DNA of 64,000 nucleotides from positions 24,303,395 to 24,367,394 of the forward strand of contig JARZZO010000002.1 in NCBI GenBank assembly GCA_030544215.1. Direction: 5' to 3'. The first letter of the stretch is position 1, and every line of letters begins with the position of its first letter. The position numbers and the translations under genes were made by a program. Origin of the DNA: Zantedeschia hybrid cultivar (taxonomy: Eukaryota > Streptophyta > Magnoliopsida > Alismatales > Araceae). Below are positions 24,075 through 38,165 of this stretch, in pieces. The notes under the pieces are model-generated. The model was not told the DNA's origin, did no database searches, and saw only the letters and a list, made by a program, of their open reading frames with translations.

Positions 24075-24960
24075 AACATAGCACCAATCATATTTTTCAC
24101 AGCTCTCTTTGCGTCAAGTGCTCTTGATTCTGTGCACCTTCTTCGCCTACATTTCTCTTTGTTATATAATAGTCTCACCTTGAATAAGGTACAAATTAAA
24201 ACATGTTTAAATAAAAGATAACTTTTGCATTCAATATCTTAAAATTTGAATTAGGCAGACATATAACTTTAATATGATATCAAGCATCCCAAATGTCAAA
24301 TGCCAACCATCGAGGTATCACAGCTTTCTCTTATATATTCTTCAGTATCTATCGACCTCCCTGCCCTTCGTTGTACAATGCTGGATTCTCTTTGCTCGAT
24401 GCTTCCATTACATATTTACATCTTTGCCTACTATTCCTCATGACGTTTATCCGAGAGTATCGTTTACACTCTTCAGGTTACATGGTAAAATTGAACTCTC
24501 TCTCTCTCCTCGGAGTATATTTGATACCCGATGGGATGCCTAGGAACTTTTTTAATGAATGTATATTCGTTTAATGTCCATATGTGGAAGCCCCCATGCT
24601 GAAGAGGAAGCATTCTACACTATCACGAGAGGCGATCTTTGTATATGTTTGGATTATAGTTCAACGGTACTGAGAAGGGGAGGACGCCAAATATTCTATT
24701 CTTCATACAGTAGGATCAAACGCAGTTCATGCAGTAGCGTCTATTGTTGGTCGAATGTTTTGGAGCCTATGCAAAATTTAATACAGACACTAATGTAAAG
24801 AAGGGAAAGCTGCTTGATTCTGAACGTATGAATTTATTAGGCTTATACTTCTGACCATGAGTTTACCTCCGCAACACGGACGATTGCTGCAAAGAATTCC
24901 ATTAGATGAAACATCTCTCCATCTTATTCAGCCTTGTTAGTGTAGGTGCTGTTGCTGCGT
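24075..24960. other. Intergenic, nothing recognised
   Basis: Short frames only. The LTR of the copia wreck that follows may begin near 24940, but its start could not be fixed. Confidence 0.3.
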
Positions 24961-27200
24961 ATAATGTGCCTTGCCTTGCATTGTGTCGTGCCTTGCTTTG
25001 CATGCAGCCCGTATGGGGAATCATCCCCGTATAGATGTTCCTCATGACTTTAATATGTATAGACATGCATTATGGAGACTATTGCAGTGGGCACCACCCT
25101 ATATATAAGTATAATGGACGTCGGAATATTGTGTTGCCTTCTCTCTATCTCCCTTATACTTTACATGGTATCAGAGCCATAAACCTATTACCAGTCCTCT
25201 GCTCCACAAACACCCATTTAGCTCCGGTCATCCTCCACGCCACCAGTCGTTTGCATCACCAAGTCGCCCCTGTGCCACTACCCCAACACCAGCAGCACTC
25301 ATCAGCCGCTCCTGCACCCGTTTATTTTTCTCCAGTACCCCAACTTTCTTACCTCGACTCCATCTTGCCCCCCAGGCCAAGACACTGTCCAATACCTGTC
25401 TGTCCGCCATCTCACCACTTGTCCACAAGCCAGCAGAACCGCAATTTACCACACTCATTAGGCCATTACATGTCAACCGCACAAATCAGCACCTTGTCAT
25501 CTGATCATTCCACTACCTCAAACTCATCAGCCCCCTTGAGACCACTTGCCTAAAATAGCCCCTATCCGATGCCCATGGCTCACCTTTCCGGCCCTGCTGA
25601 TATCACACAACCCATCAAGACCATCCTTGATGGGACCAACTATGTGCATTGGGCGCAACAGTTGAGGAATTTTCTAAAAGGACGTGGATTGTGGAAGTAC
25701 GTGACTGGCGATAAGATTGTCGCCCAAGGGTCATCTAATGAAGATTCAGCTATCGATCAAGGTTTGGAAGCAAAGATTGATGAGTAGGAAATCGTCAATC
25801 ACAAAATTCTCAGCTGGGTCGGCAATACAGTCTCCTCGTGCATCAGCATGCAACTCGGCAAGTCTGAGACGGCTAAAGAAGCATGCGATTTTTTAGCCGA
25901 GAGGTATGTCTCCACCAATTTTGCTAGGCAAATATAAACTTAAGGTGGATATATATTCGCTCCATGAAGCAAACCAAAGGGGAGTCTATATCTGAATTCT
26001 TTTCCAAAATGTCCTTCCTTTGGCACCAATTAGCCATGATGGAATTTCATGCCTTCTTACAAAGCCAAGGTACATTACCACAACTTTCATGTCCCTATGC
26101 CCCACAACATGGCGATGTTGCTAAATGCGAACATCGACACATTATGGAAACCACCCTTGCCCTTATGTCATCCTCGACTGTTCTGAAACAATTTTGGGGT
26201 GAAGCTGCTCTTACATCTACTTATGTTTTCCTACCCCAGATTACTTTGAACTTCGTACTTTTAGACGTACGTGTTTTGTTCTTCCACAACACGAGCGAGA
26301 CAAGATATCTGCTCGATCTGCATAGTGTTTTTCTTGGTTATGGCATAGAACAGAAATGATATCGACGTTTTGATAGACTTCGGGTTTCTCGACATGTTGT
26401 CTTTTAGGAAAAGGTTCCCTTCTTTCGTTTGCCTCCATATCAGCCACGTTCATCTATTTCATCTGAACAAATCTTTGATCTCCTACCAGATACATGCTTG
26501 CCTGAAACATGTCACTTCTCCACTGAACCTTTATCAAACAATGAGGAATTCTTGGGAAATGTTCATCCAGAGGAAGGAGTCCCTCTTACGCTTGTCTCAG
26601 CAGATTCTCTAGTAGCGACGGATCATGCAGCACATAAAAGCCTTGCACATGAAGGTTATATATGTCTCACCTCTTACTGAGACATCTCTCTCTGATGAGC
26701 CTGGTAATTCATCTCGTCGTTATCCTGAACCGGGTTCGGGAGAAATCAGTCCGTCTTCAAGACTACCATTGCTACTTTTCCTCATTGTGTCGCTTTCATG
26801 AACCTACCTCCTTTCGTGAGGCTTCCTCAGATCCTCTGTGGCAACAAGCTATGTCAGAAGAACTAGATGCCTTAAAAAACTGAAGGACATGGGCTTTGGT
26901 GGCACTACCTCCGGGAAAGACTGCCATTGGGTGCAAGTGGATGTATACAATTAAGAAACGTTCGGATGGATCGATTGAACGATATAGAGCTCGATTGGTG
27001 ACAAAAGAATATAATCAAAAATATGGAATTGATTATGAAGAAATCTTTGCCCTTGTTGCTCGCATGACCACTTTGTGTCTTCTCATTGCAGTTGCATCTG
27101 CTTAATGTTAGACCTTCCATCAATTGGACGTTGAAAATACATTTCTTAATGGCAATCTTGAAGAGGAGGTTTATATGAAGCCCCTTCCCGGTGGTGTTGT
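24960..27200 (+). mobile_element. Degraded Ty1/copia retrotransposon
   Basis: A primer site TGGTATCAGAGCC (25166-25178), complementary to initiator tRNA-Met, directly follows a putative LTR end (CA at 25164-25165). Downstream lie gag, integrase and reverse-transcriptase remnants in copia order (gag-INT-RT), broken by stops and deletions. No 3' LTR was found, and the element loses similarity near 27200. Confidence 0.75.
25569..27190 (+). pseudogene. Copia gag-pol remnants
   Basis: 25569-25787 gives a copia gag start (PIKTILDGTNYVHWAQQLRN, FLKGRGLWKYVTGD), stopping at a TAG in a frame that otherwise continues. About 26060-26360 matches the end of the integrase core (SCPYAPQHGDVAKCEHRH, KQFWGEAALTS). 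About 26800-27190 matches the start of reverse transcriptase (WQQAMSEELDALKN, then GCKWMYTIKKRSDGSIERYRAR, with LDVENTFLNGNLEEEVYMKP at the end). Protease, much of integrase, most of RT and RNase H are missing, and several stops and frame changes separate the pieces. Clearly dead. Confidence 0.8.
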
Positions 27201-30200
27201 ACTATGATGTCTTTCAAATATAGTTAAATTGTATCTTCAAACATTGAGACGCCTTTTTAAGTATTGATTCAGATCTTGTAAAAAAATTTGTAGCTAAACG
27301 TACTTAGTCATGAGTAATAATATGATGGGTGACCTTTCGGGATGTCTCCGTTCTAGAGCAAATTACCTCTAAAAATGAATGAAACTGTGAGGCTTTTGGG
27401 CTGCATTCACTTTCCCTACACATCCGGCAAAAGTTACGTTGGGATGCTATGACCCCGTTGGATTATTGGATTCTCTTATATAGAATACAGGTCAGGAATC
27501 CAATGACCCCTCTAAATCAGCCCGATGACCCCATTGACCCACCCAACTTAGTGACCCAAGTTCTCCCACCTTTCAATTTGACCCGCAGTACCTAATTTGG
27601 ACGGTTTCACTGGACAAAATTCTTGCATCCGCCATACCTTGCTCCAATTTGGGTGCTAACCACAGGGAAATCCAGCTATGTATTCCCATTTTCCAGCTTC
27701 AAGGAATCCGTAATCCTCTGTTTTCCAGTCATGTTTTAGACCGTCTTTGGCTCAGCTGAGCTAGAAGCGTGACAGTCATCATCCGAGAACCCCGCGACCG
27801 CGGTGTCAGCGACAAGAACTCTTCTATACCTGTTTCTGACGACGCTCCCAACACACAGCCACTGTTTTATAGATTCTTGAAGCTTCAGGTCTGGTCCTTC
27901 CGCTAAGCACGCATCTATATGCTGCCGCAAAGAGACAGCATTCCTGTATGTACGGATCGAGCTGCAGACTCAGGTTCTTCAAGAAGACAACTCTTCTGCT
28001 TCAAAGCCTGTCATATGTAATGGTGCACCATTCAGATGGACGCTAAAATGGTAGCATTAAGGGGGTAAGAATAGCAATTTCACTTGACCGATCTACAGTT
28101 TAATCATATTCCAAAACTGTGCCATAAGGCAGATTTCAGGATAAATTTTCAATTGCTTATCGTCTACTTTATTTTCCTTTGTTGACGTACCGTTTTGTTG
28201 ATTTTATAATAGCGAGACAGTACAAGAACATGGTACATACTATATGCTATGTAATTACATATTGACCTATCCTGTTACCCTTGGGCTTAAGTTGAGGCAT
28301 ATGGTACATGCCTAACGTACATTCATAACAAACGGGCCATCTCTATACCAGTGGGGCTGCAGACGAACCAATACCCTAGACGAACAGCTCATAAAACTTG
28401 ATTGAGTTCGTTTATTAAGTTCAATAAATAAGTTTGAATAAAAAATTGAGTTCGATTCAATAAATATGTTAAATTTGAACACATACGAACTTGGTTCGAT
28501 TATGCTCATGAACAAAGTTGTTTAAGTACTCATTAAGAATTCATTTTAATATTCTTAAAAATTCATTTAAGTACTCATTAAGACCTTTTTTAATTATTTA
28601 TAAGACTACTCTATTCGTTAATAAACTTCATTAATAAGATATTTAATATCTTATAGTATTTTATATCAAATAGCTAAGAGTGTAAACAACTTAACACTTG
28701 TCATAGTTTGGCTTGAGTTTATAAATTTTAATTTAAAAAATTGTGGACTAAATCTATGATGTATTCATTGGATTCGCAAGTTACTTGATATTTGGCTTGA
28801 GCTCATTTAACATTTAAATGAGCGAAGTTTGAACAACCATCACAAATACTCGACTCGAACTCGAATTCGATTAAAATTAATTGAACTAAGCTTAAAATTG
28901 AACATAATAAAACTCAACTCGACTCAACTCATTTACATCAGAAGTACCAATATTTCTCTGTCATTCGAGCCCGGCCTGAAACTGTCCTTGGTGTACCAAA
29001 GGTAGTTGCCGAATCTAACCCCTGTTTGCATTCACTAACATTTCAATAAGAGAAATATTCACTACAATGTCCTAATTTGTTTGCAGAATAAGAGAGAATA
29101 AGATGACTTATTCTGTTTTATTCTTTCTCTTTTGCTCTAATTGCACTACTTGAGTTGAAACAACTTGTTCTGGATTAAGAAGCAATAAATAATTCAAGTA
29201 AAATATTTAGATCATTTATTCTACTGGGAATAAGTATTAATATCACTTTTTACCATATTTTGTTTTATTTATTTTATATAATTATACTGACTTATTTATA
29301 TTGAGTTAGAATACCATTACCAAAGTAAAACATGCTTTGTTTTGGTATAAACTATTCTAGATTGCCTACGCCAAAACAAGCAACCTAATTATCAAATTGG
29401 GCGAGCATTGCAGTTCCAATCGACAAAAGTACATGGAGATTATTCAACTTATGATGGACCTGCATGGTCACTACATTACCTCACAGGAGATGCAGTGTGG
29501 CTAAATCATGCTATGATCGACCTCGATCGAATGATGATTGTTAGATCTGCAGTATACTATATGAATATTGCAGCAAGTATTTCTCTTTGAATTAATATTG
29601 TCCCTACAAAAATACATAGACATTATTCTAAAAGTACATGGGCATTATTCTCTTTGATTTGGACGTCCAATTTCCATTCATAGGTAAATGTTCCTCAGCA
29701 ATCTCAAATTGGTTACCAAAACGCGTTTCCATGGACGGATAAGCAGGTATCGAATCCAGATCTTCTCTTCCAGGATCATGAAAGGGGATGGTTGGAACTG
29801 AATAAATTGCGGGATTTGCCATCAGGTGCGGTCTATGATTTGTGAGAGAAATATGAGTGTTAAGTGTTGAAAGCGATACGGGTATCTGATATGCTAATAT
29901 TTTAAAAATAGGAAAGCAGACACAATACAATATTATAATATATGAATAAAATAAAAATATAGAATTAAATTAATATGAAATGTAAATACGTTATAAACAA
30001 TCATTGATATACAAGTAATCTATAAAGAAGTGCACATATATAAGCACTTCTATTGAGCGTATCGACACACATTGGCATGCGTGATGGTCTCGATGCGTAT
30101 TGACATGGCTCGAAAGAAAATAAAAAAGTGTCAATTTTACGATATTTCTGCCAACGATAGAGCAGGACTCGACCCTACGTGAAAGTCTTGAAATCTCGTC

Positions 30201-31677
30201 ACAGCCATTTGTTGCTGTAAAACTAAAAACTGTGATTTGTTTACATTTATTAAAGTATCATAAAATAATTTCCTTATTTCAGGAGTGCTGTGAATGTTAG
30301 ATTTCAAAAAACACGTCGACACAATTGTAATACATTTTATTCGACTTTAAAGTGTAAACTATTGAAAACTAAAATCAACGGCTTTAATTAAAAAATGAGT
30401 TTTTGTTTTTGTTGATTATAACACCAATGATTTCAAAATTTGATATTTTATAATATCTTATGCTGGCCCATACTTCCCTTAATCCAGCCCAGCAACAAAT
30501 GCCATGTGCACTTGAGAGAACCAACAATCGGCACTTTCACATGGTTATGCCTCCTCCCCCATTACTAAATATAAAGAGAAATTTTGTCATCAATCGTCAT
30601 TTATGCGAATGTATACGTTTGCGTGATCATTTAAGCGGAAGGGGGAAGCTCCTCCCCCTCGCAACTCGCAACCCTTTGGGCCACATTTCCGTACGTCTCT
30701 TGTTGGACCATAAAAGGGGGCCGAGCAAGTTGTCAAGACTATATATGAAGATTTGCACCGTCAATATCTTGTAAATGACTCCGGCGCAGAGTAATGCAAA
30801 CAAATTAGGTACAGAAAAATGATTTATTAACATAATTTCTTGATACTTTCCTCTGAAATAAATATTGTGACCTATATTTGTCCAAATCCAAACATTTTAT
30901 CCACTTGTAGCACCACACTGGAAAATAGAGTCCATCAAACATGGAGTGGAAAATATCTCCATTTACCTTGATTCCTACACTACCATTTTGTAACTTATTT
31001 TGTGCTGGCTTCCAGGTGCTACGACATGAACCCCAGACAGGATGTGCAGAGAACTTGTTCGTGCGGCGGTAATTCAGTAAAAAGGATAATGTAGACGAGA
31101 ATTTGTAGAAATAAAAATGTTAAGAAGAGGAATTCGCAATCATCAGAATGTCGATAGCCCTCTAAAACCAACAAAAACACGAACGTTCAAGGCAGCGGAG
31201 AACAGCTGTTGATCTCAGTGGCCCAAGCAGGGGCGCACCACCCAAGAGCAGAACACAGAAAACAGTCTTTGGCGACAAGGGCACAACATGGCTAACTAGC
31301 AAAAGTTCCGCAGCGACTTTAGAACAAAGAAGAACAACAAAGTATATGGACGAGTACACCATGGCTTCGTCCCTCTCCACAAGGATGATCCTGGGAAAAA
31401 GGATTTCAGTCCTCCCATTTTTTGGGTGAACTTGGCAAAATTTTTAACTGGCAGGAACACATTAGGTATAACTATAAACTTTCTCAGAAATAACCGATTG
31501 GAACGTTAAATGCCTGCTCAGGTTCTTACATAGTCGGAAATACTGTACCCACGCAATCTCTATTTTGAGGGAATATACAAAAAGCAACGCTACAAGGATA
31601 AATATCACCAGCTCATGCCTCTTTTTACATCTCCTTTTAGGTGAAGGACTGGACAAAAGTTCTCTGCGCCTTCCGGA
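27201..31677. other. Intergenic, AT-rich, ending in RopGEF 3' flank
   Basis: 28390-28950 is a decayed AT-rich repeat with many GAGTTCGA/TCGAACTC-like strings, possibly an old MITE. The last few hundred bases before 31678 are probably the RopGEF 3' UTR. No independent gene was recognised. Confidence 0.35.
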
Positions 31678-34600
31678 TCAATCCCGCTCTGGAGCACCCC
31701 TTGAATCTTTTCGGGCACTCAGATTCCCAGTATATGACCAAAGCCTCTCCACGTCAGCAGCAACAAGTTTCTCTAATTTTACATCTTGTTGGTCGTGAAG
31801 CATGTCCTTGCTTAATGATGGATGTTCTCTGCCAGGGCTCCCATTCACGGGGGTTGAAGAACAGAATGTAGGTGTGGCAAATGGTGAAGCGTATGGGGTG
31901 TTTCGGATTGAGAAGGGGCTGGGTGATATCTTCTTCTGTATAGGAAGTCCACCAAAGCCTCCCCTGTTGAACAATGATGCTGTTTCAGGAGCTGAACACC
32001 TCTTTGTTGCATCATCAACATAGATTACATCATCAATCCTTGCAATTATGTTGAAGGCCAAGCTCTCCATGACTCTTGAGTAGCTCTCAAGGATTGACTG
32101 CCCTACATCCTGCAACAATAGCATAGTTAGGGTAATCAAAGAATATTCATTTGAATGGCCATAATGTAAGTACCATTGATTCATTGAACTGTTGTATCAT
32201 AAAACTTCAAGATAAAGAACTTAATCATTTGCTTCATCTAAGACAAAATCAACCCCACACATATCTTTCTTTTGTTGAGGAGCCACACCATTCTTTTCAA
32301 GGGAGAGCTTCCTTTGGTGTATACAAACTTTACTATGCTGGGCATGTCACGTCAGTGATTTTATAAAGAAGTTCTTTAAAGTATACCAGCTTCACTATCT
32401 ATCCTATGCCAAGCTGAAATTATTATGAGGGTTCAACCTGGACCATACAATATTGGACAGTTCTCAGGGATTGTGCCTGAAAGTAAACACAGTTAAAAAG
32501 GCACCAAAATGTCAGCTTGATGCTATAGACTATATATTAACCATGAACAGCCAAGAGGAATTTCCTAGACATGGAAAGCAAGCTAGATGTTCAATTTCAT
32601 TTGATCAAATGGCACACAAGAAAGAAAGATGAAAATGACTGTAGAGAAACTCTGTTATCAGCACGACTTGTCCGCAAACAATAATATTGCAATTAATACC
32701 TTGTTGTATTGAATCTTATTCATGTCCAGAACAGTCTGCGGGAGACCAGGATATCGAATCCGTAAGCCCTGCAACAGACCCTCAGCGCGCTCTGCAAGAA
32801 ATTGACTCCTTTCTGCATCACTCACAAGGCCCTTAACCTTTCCACCCCATGATTTCTTCGACTTTCCATTCTGTGGGTGTTTTTTACGGTCTTTCTGCCT
32901 CCAAACATGAACAGCTGTTTCAATTCTATTTGCTATCTCCAAGGTATGGTGCTCAGATGAAAGGTCTAAACAGTCCAGCAAACATTCCGGAGAGAACTGG
33001 TCAGCTGTAATATACCGGTAGATAATCTCGCCCAAACAGGATTTGCCATTCTGCCAAAGGGTTAAGCCCAATAAGTGCAAGAAATTAAAGAAAAAGGATG
33101 TCAAGAATATAGCACAAATGCAATGAATGCTGTCACCAACAGAGTTTTAGTCCACCGGTAGCATTTCACATCAATATTAAAACAAGGAGCTCATGAAACG
33201 GTAGAAAAGGGGAACAAAGATCTGGACTTTAAACCATGTTAAAAAAAATCATTCATACACATTTATGCCAAGGGTTGTGCAAGAGGAATAAACGTCCATA
33301 AGATGCTTTGAATTCCTTTCAAGGGAGATCGAGATGTAAAATGACAATATGCTTGTAAAACCATGCTACATTCCATTAAGTATTTCTCATAATCTAAATG
33401 TATCTTCAACAGTTGAGAAAACAGCGGCAATTTACTCATAGCACATGCATTATGGACTGCAACTCCACCATGGCCGTCCAAAGCCTGACGAGGAAGGAGG
33501 GTGCGCATTAGGTTAACATACAACATAATAAAATTTGTCACATCCCTATGGTGAATCTTGACATGCATTAATGAATGTGAGAAAGGAATTAGGTGTATAG
33601 AAAAATGATTAAAAAACATCAGCAACAGCAGTTTTTTTCAATGAGTTGTGTCCTCCCTAGTTTATCCATACTAGGATATAGAATTTTAAGAAAACCCCCT
33701 ATTATATGTGATAAACATAAATGTAAATAGAAACAATGGAAGTTAAGGAAAACAATGAAACTTTGTTTCAAGATCCAAATACTCATGTCTGATAGCCAAA
33801 GCAGACAGCCATGGTGCTGAAAAGTTAAAACATGCTCACACGTTCGTGGCTTTCAATGCAAGATGCTTCCTGCATTTCAGACCCTAAGAAAGCCATAATC
33901 AGTATTATGCTTAATTCAATGGAAGAAATTTCTGTAACTGGACCAGAAAATTATTTCCTTGCTAAGGCACAAAAACCAAAAGAAACGAATGAGATGAAAA
34001 TAAACTTCATAATCTCTATAACCTTCCAAGAGGATTTGAAGATTACAGACGAAAGCCTAGCAGAATTCCTAACTAAAGATATAGCCATGAGAGCATATTA
34101 TGACCACTCCAAATAGAGGATCCAATCCTAATATGATCCTATCATTACGTTATCCAATTTTTATGAAATATATCAGGGATATCAGATATCTATTTTGTCT
34201 CATACTGCAATATATGATACCAAGAACCAGTTTAAACTATGAAGATGCCTATAGGATTTTAGAGGAACCATCATGATGGCTGCATATCTTGGTAATCCCC
34301 TACATTCTTGTAGCATTATTCACAAAAAGTCTTAAAGAGTATCACCCCAGGATTCTTGCATAAGTTATGTAATTGCTTTCGCCTTGATCTCTATCTATAA
34401 CTTCCGCAGTCCTTCAGAGGACAACAAAGTAAAACTCGAGGATCATATTGTATATATGATTCTTGAGAATAAACCTTTCTCAGTCTTTCACCTTCTACTG
34501 GTATATATTTATGGAAACTGTTTCTTCGTCCTAATCGCATTTCAAAATAATACTAAAGGATCATATTGTAATGATCATGACAGAATATTTATATACCTTT

Positions 34601-37600
34601 CTCAGCCTTTTGGCTAAGATGAAGTGTATGACAGAATATTTATATGCAATGACACTGCTGGAACAGAAGTCACCCCAAGATATACAGTGTTTGCTGCAAA
34701 ATTCTTTACTTTCATGGCACAAGGTCATTCTCCCCATGAATATCTTATTAGAATGCACAACAGCTAACCAGATGGTTCCCATACCCAGTTCAAGTGAAGA
34801 ACACTTTCTTCCCTTTATTTGTTAAGCCTCGCACTGTGACACGACCACTAAGCAACATGTACAAATTGCATAAAAGGATACAATTAATAAAAACAAAAGA
34901 AAATTGAGGACATAGAGAATGAGGAATTGAGATAATCAAGTGAATCAAGTTTTTATGCACGAGAAAGTGTTTGATTGATGAAAAGACTATTGAGAATGGA
35001 GCTTATATGAAACAACATAGAATTAACAATATGTTGACATGCCTACATTCTAATAGCAGCAGTGCAGCCTTGTCCACCAAATCATGTCTTGACACGAGAC
35101 TGAATCTTCTGAATTCTTTCACTCAAAAGAATGTTTGTTTGCCCAAAACAAGGAAAAAAAAACCAGCAATATAACAGACCTTAGTCCTCCAACACTGGAA
35201 CACCGTATGCCTGTTAAGTCAGGAAGGCATATAAAGATAAAAGAGCACTTAACTGCATCCGTGTGATCCCCCAATTCCTAGTTACTATTTCATCCCAGGG
35301 ACCCTATAATCAGCCATGTAATGAATTACACATTATCTCTGCATACACGACACAGAGCAGGGTGGGAAAGGGGTATCTGATGCAGAAACCACTAAGGACT
35401 TGGTATTTTGAAAACGATTCGTAGAGGCAGAAAATATAAAACAAAAAGGAAAGAGATTAAAATGTGCCATTAATAATTATAATCAACAACTTTGATTGCC
35501 TCTAGAAACTAAAGAAAGAACAAAAGAATATTCCTTATACAGACTCAACCTGGGCTTTATTCTGACAACTAGCTGGGCCCTTGTCATCAAACCCATGCCC
35601 CCCAAAAAAGGAACAGAAGCATACCCATAGCTGAGAAATTGGTACCATATCTCTATTGGAAAGAAATCTCAAGCTGCACAAAATAACTTTTGCCCTCTGA
35701 TTCCAACAATGTGATATGATTCCTATGGGGTCCATTGTTTAGTACTAGGATCAACCCACCAATGGGATAAATGACAACTGTGGAAAGCCTGTTCAAATAT
35801 CTTGGCATTTGGATTTTCAAACCAAACCTGAAAGCAATTGATGTGGTGGTTGTAGTGGTGGTGATCATGCGGAATCTATGCAGAGAATTGTCCCAGAAAC
35901 ATTAGAAAATATGAGCGAGAGGTAATGTTGTCATTGCCTTCTTGTAGACTCCACAATCCATAAAACCAAAAAAAAAAGAAATTAATTTCCTGATCGTTAT
36001 GATAACTATACTGGTTACACCAGTCCTCTAAAAACCACAATCGTCTTCTGCTAAGTTTTTAATACATGAAGCAAAGTACCAGCTTTCTGGAGGTTGATTA
36101 CCATGCAATTCACAGACAATATATCACTCTTTCTCCTGGCACTTCAAATCGGGTTGATAGAAAATTCTTTTTTTATTGTATTTGATAATCTGATGAACTT
36201 AACTTCCCTCAACTTTGATCATTACAATGGTTGGTAATACAAAAATTATTAAAATTCACTTTTCAGAATTGCCAGTGAAGAAAACTCCAAAAGCATTATG
36301 ATATGACATGTATCCTGATTTTTAGGCACTAGCTTAATAATTAAAATAAAATAACTTGTATCTTTGAATTGGAACAGGGATACTAAGGATTTTGAGACAC
36401 ATAGCACCTATAACAATGCTTCAATAGAATGTATGCAATGGCGAAGACTTTATGACACACAACATTACTTCCTCGTTGAAGAGCAAATGGCCTACATCCC
36501 ACCACTCCAGTAATCATGAAAACCTAGCCAGCAAGCAACCAGAACAACAAAAACTAGTAACTAAGATCATCGATAGCTCATAGATATGCGCAACCATGAA
36601 ATTCTTCATGACAGCAGATAGAAATTTGACATAGATGTTTCTAAATCCCTCAACAGTACTTCCTAATTGAAGCTTAAACAATCAACAACCACAAACAATC
36701 TGCATCTACAATCACTAATGCTGCTTCTTGAACAGTGATGAAGGACGCATATAGCAACATTAGCTACCACATTCCTTGCAAGGAATCAAATATACTCAAA
36801 TGCAATCAATTAATTGGAACATAAAACAAGCAATCACACACAACTAAGCATCAGTCAACATCCAAATCCTCCCCTGCCATGATAAAGTTTTACACGTTAC
36901 ACATTACCTTGGGCAAAGTCTCCAAGTATATATCAGGGATCTCCATTTCAGCAAGCACCCCACTGTTAATCGCCATGGCAGCCTTCAGAATCTGGTTGGC
37001 ACAGTCTCTACACTGCTGTAACCTTTTCCTCGCATCCTCTGGCAACCCATTGGGCGGAACCCTAGGGCACGGAAGCCACCACTTCTCTTCCTGCCTGAGC
37101 GACGGCCTACCAAAGGAGGAAGAAGGATACACACTGCTCTTCCCATCATCACCATCGGCAACTAAGATCCCCCTGTCAACGTACCAGAACTCTGTGTCTT
37201 GAAATCCATCCAACATGCCAAGGAGCATGGCATCAAGCTTCTTGAGTGCTGGGAGGTTCATGTAAAGATCGGAGCGGGCCCGTGCGACCATCACTTCAAA
37301 GGTTCCACCTCCCGGGAACTCCTGCAAAGATGGGATCAGCTCCACAATGTGATCACTCACGCTTAGCAACCACTCCATCTCCCGCCGCCACATTGCCGCC
37401 TTCTGCGGTGCCAGTGGCTCCAGCCTCCACAGCTCTCCAAAGACGGTGGCTGTACCATTCCATTCGCAGCGGCCGTCCAAAGGGAAACCCACCAATGTCG
37501 TTAATCCCATTTATAGACTAGAAACGGATCAAAGTGATAGAATACTAAAGAAATTGACCAAATAGAATCTGATACCCGAGAGATTTGTAATGGCATTGGA

Positions 37601-38165
37601 GATGGCGAGAGCCGTGCACACTCCCTTCCCACCTCCGGACATGTCTTCCCCAAGCAGAAGCTTGGCAAATCGCTCCTTCATCATCTCCACTTCTGCAAAA
37701 ACAGCAAATTTGAGGCAATCAAAGCATAGAAAGGGGGGAAAAAGTGACGACATGAAGCTGCAACGCCAAAAGGCACAGTAGATCTCTCTTTTCCCCAGGT
37801 GGCACCACATCACAAGAAACCCCTCCCCGATCTGAACTACAAAACAGCACAGAAGCGCAGAATGTACCGGACAAATCCGTCTCCTCCCTCTTTTCAGGCT
37901 TCCCCTCCCACACGATCAGCCCTCCCCCGCCGACCCCGGGCACCAGCGCCCTCGCCGCGGCGGCGAACCCGGGCTTCCCACTGCCGCCGGCCCCGGCGGA
38001 AAGCGGCGAGGAGGGCATGGAGCTCGACGGCCCCGGATCGCCGGCATACCGGCGGCCAGAGAAGTCGCTGGAGCTCTCGGACTCGCTGACGTCGGCGCTC
38101 AGGCTGTAGCTCCCGCACCGCTCGCTCTGCTGGTCGCCCGCGTCCTCCGACGACACGCTCCCCAT
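31678..38165 (-). CDS. RopGEF: Rop guanine nucleotide exchange factor (PRONE domain), five exons
   Basis: RopGEFs load plant ROP/RAC GTPases with GTP at the plasma membrane, often downstream of receptor-like kinases, and steer polar growth. Exons on the minus strand: 38165-37868, 37692-37576, 37449-36908, 33050-32700, 32109-31678. All introns are GT-AG, and phases (1, 1, 0, 0) join cleanly to 579 codons. Residues 1-99 are a variable, serine-rich N-terminus starting MGSVSSEDAG. The PRONE domain runs from about 100 to 465: VEMMKERFAKLLLGEDMSGG, ELWRLEPLAP, WRREMEWLLSVSDHIVEL, RSDLYMNLPALKKLD, EFWYVDRGI, CLGEIIYRYITADQFSPE, KIQYNKDVGQSILESYSRV, RIDDVIYVDD. The C-terminal tail, thought to be regulatory, ends GAPERD. 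Length is normal for the family. An upstream in-frame ATG at 38222 exists; 38165 fits family N-termini better. Intron 3 is 3857 bp. Confidence 0.93.
34577..34645 (+). pseudogene. Truncated U2 snRNA retrocopy with target duplication
   Basis: 34593-34628 matches the first 36 nt of plant U2 snRNA (ATACCTTTCTC, then GCCTTTTGGCTAAGAT, AAGTGTA) with two substitutions. It breaks off just inside the branch-site recognition region. The copy is bracketed by an 18-bp direct repeat, ATGACAGAATATTTATAT, at 34577-34594 and 34628-34645 (2 nt shared with U2). This is the signature of a reverse-transcribed snRNA inserted by LINE-type machinery. It lies in RopGEF intron 3, antisense to that gene. No U2 promoter element or 3' half is present, so it is not a functional snRNA gene. 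Confidence 0.85.
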
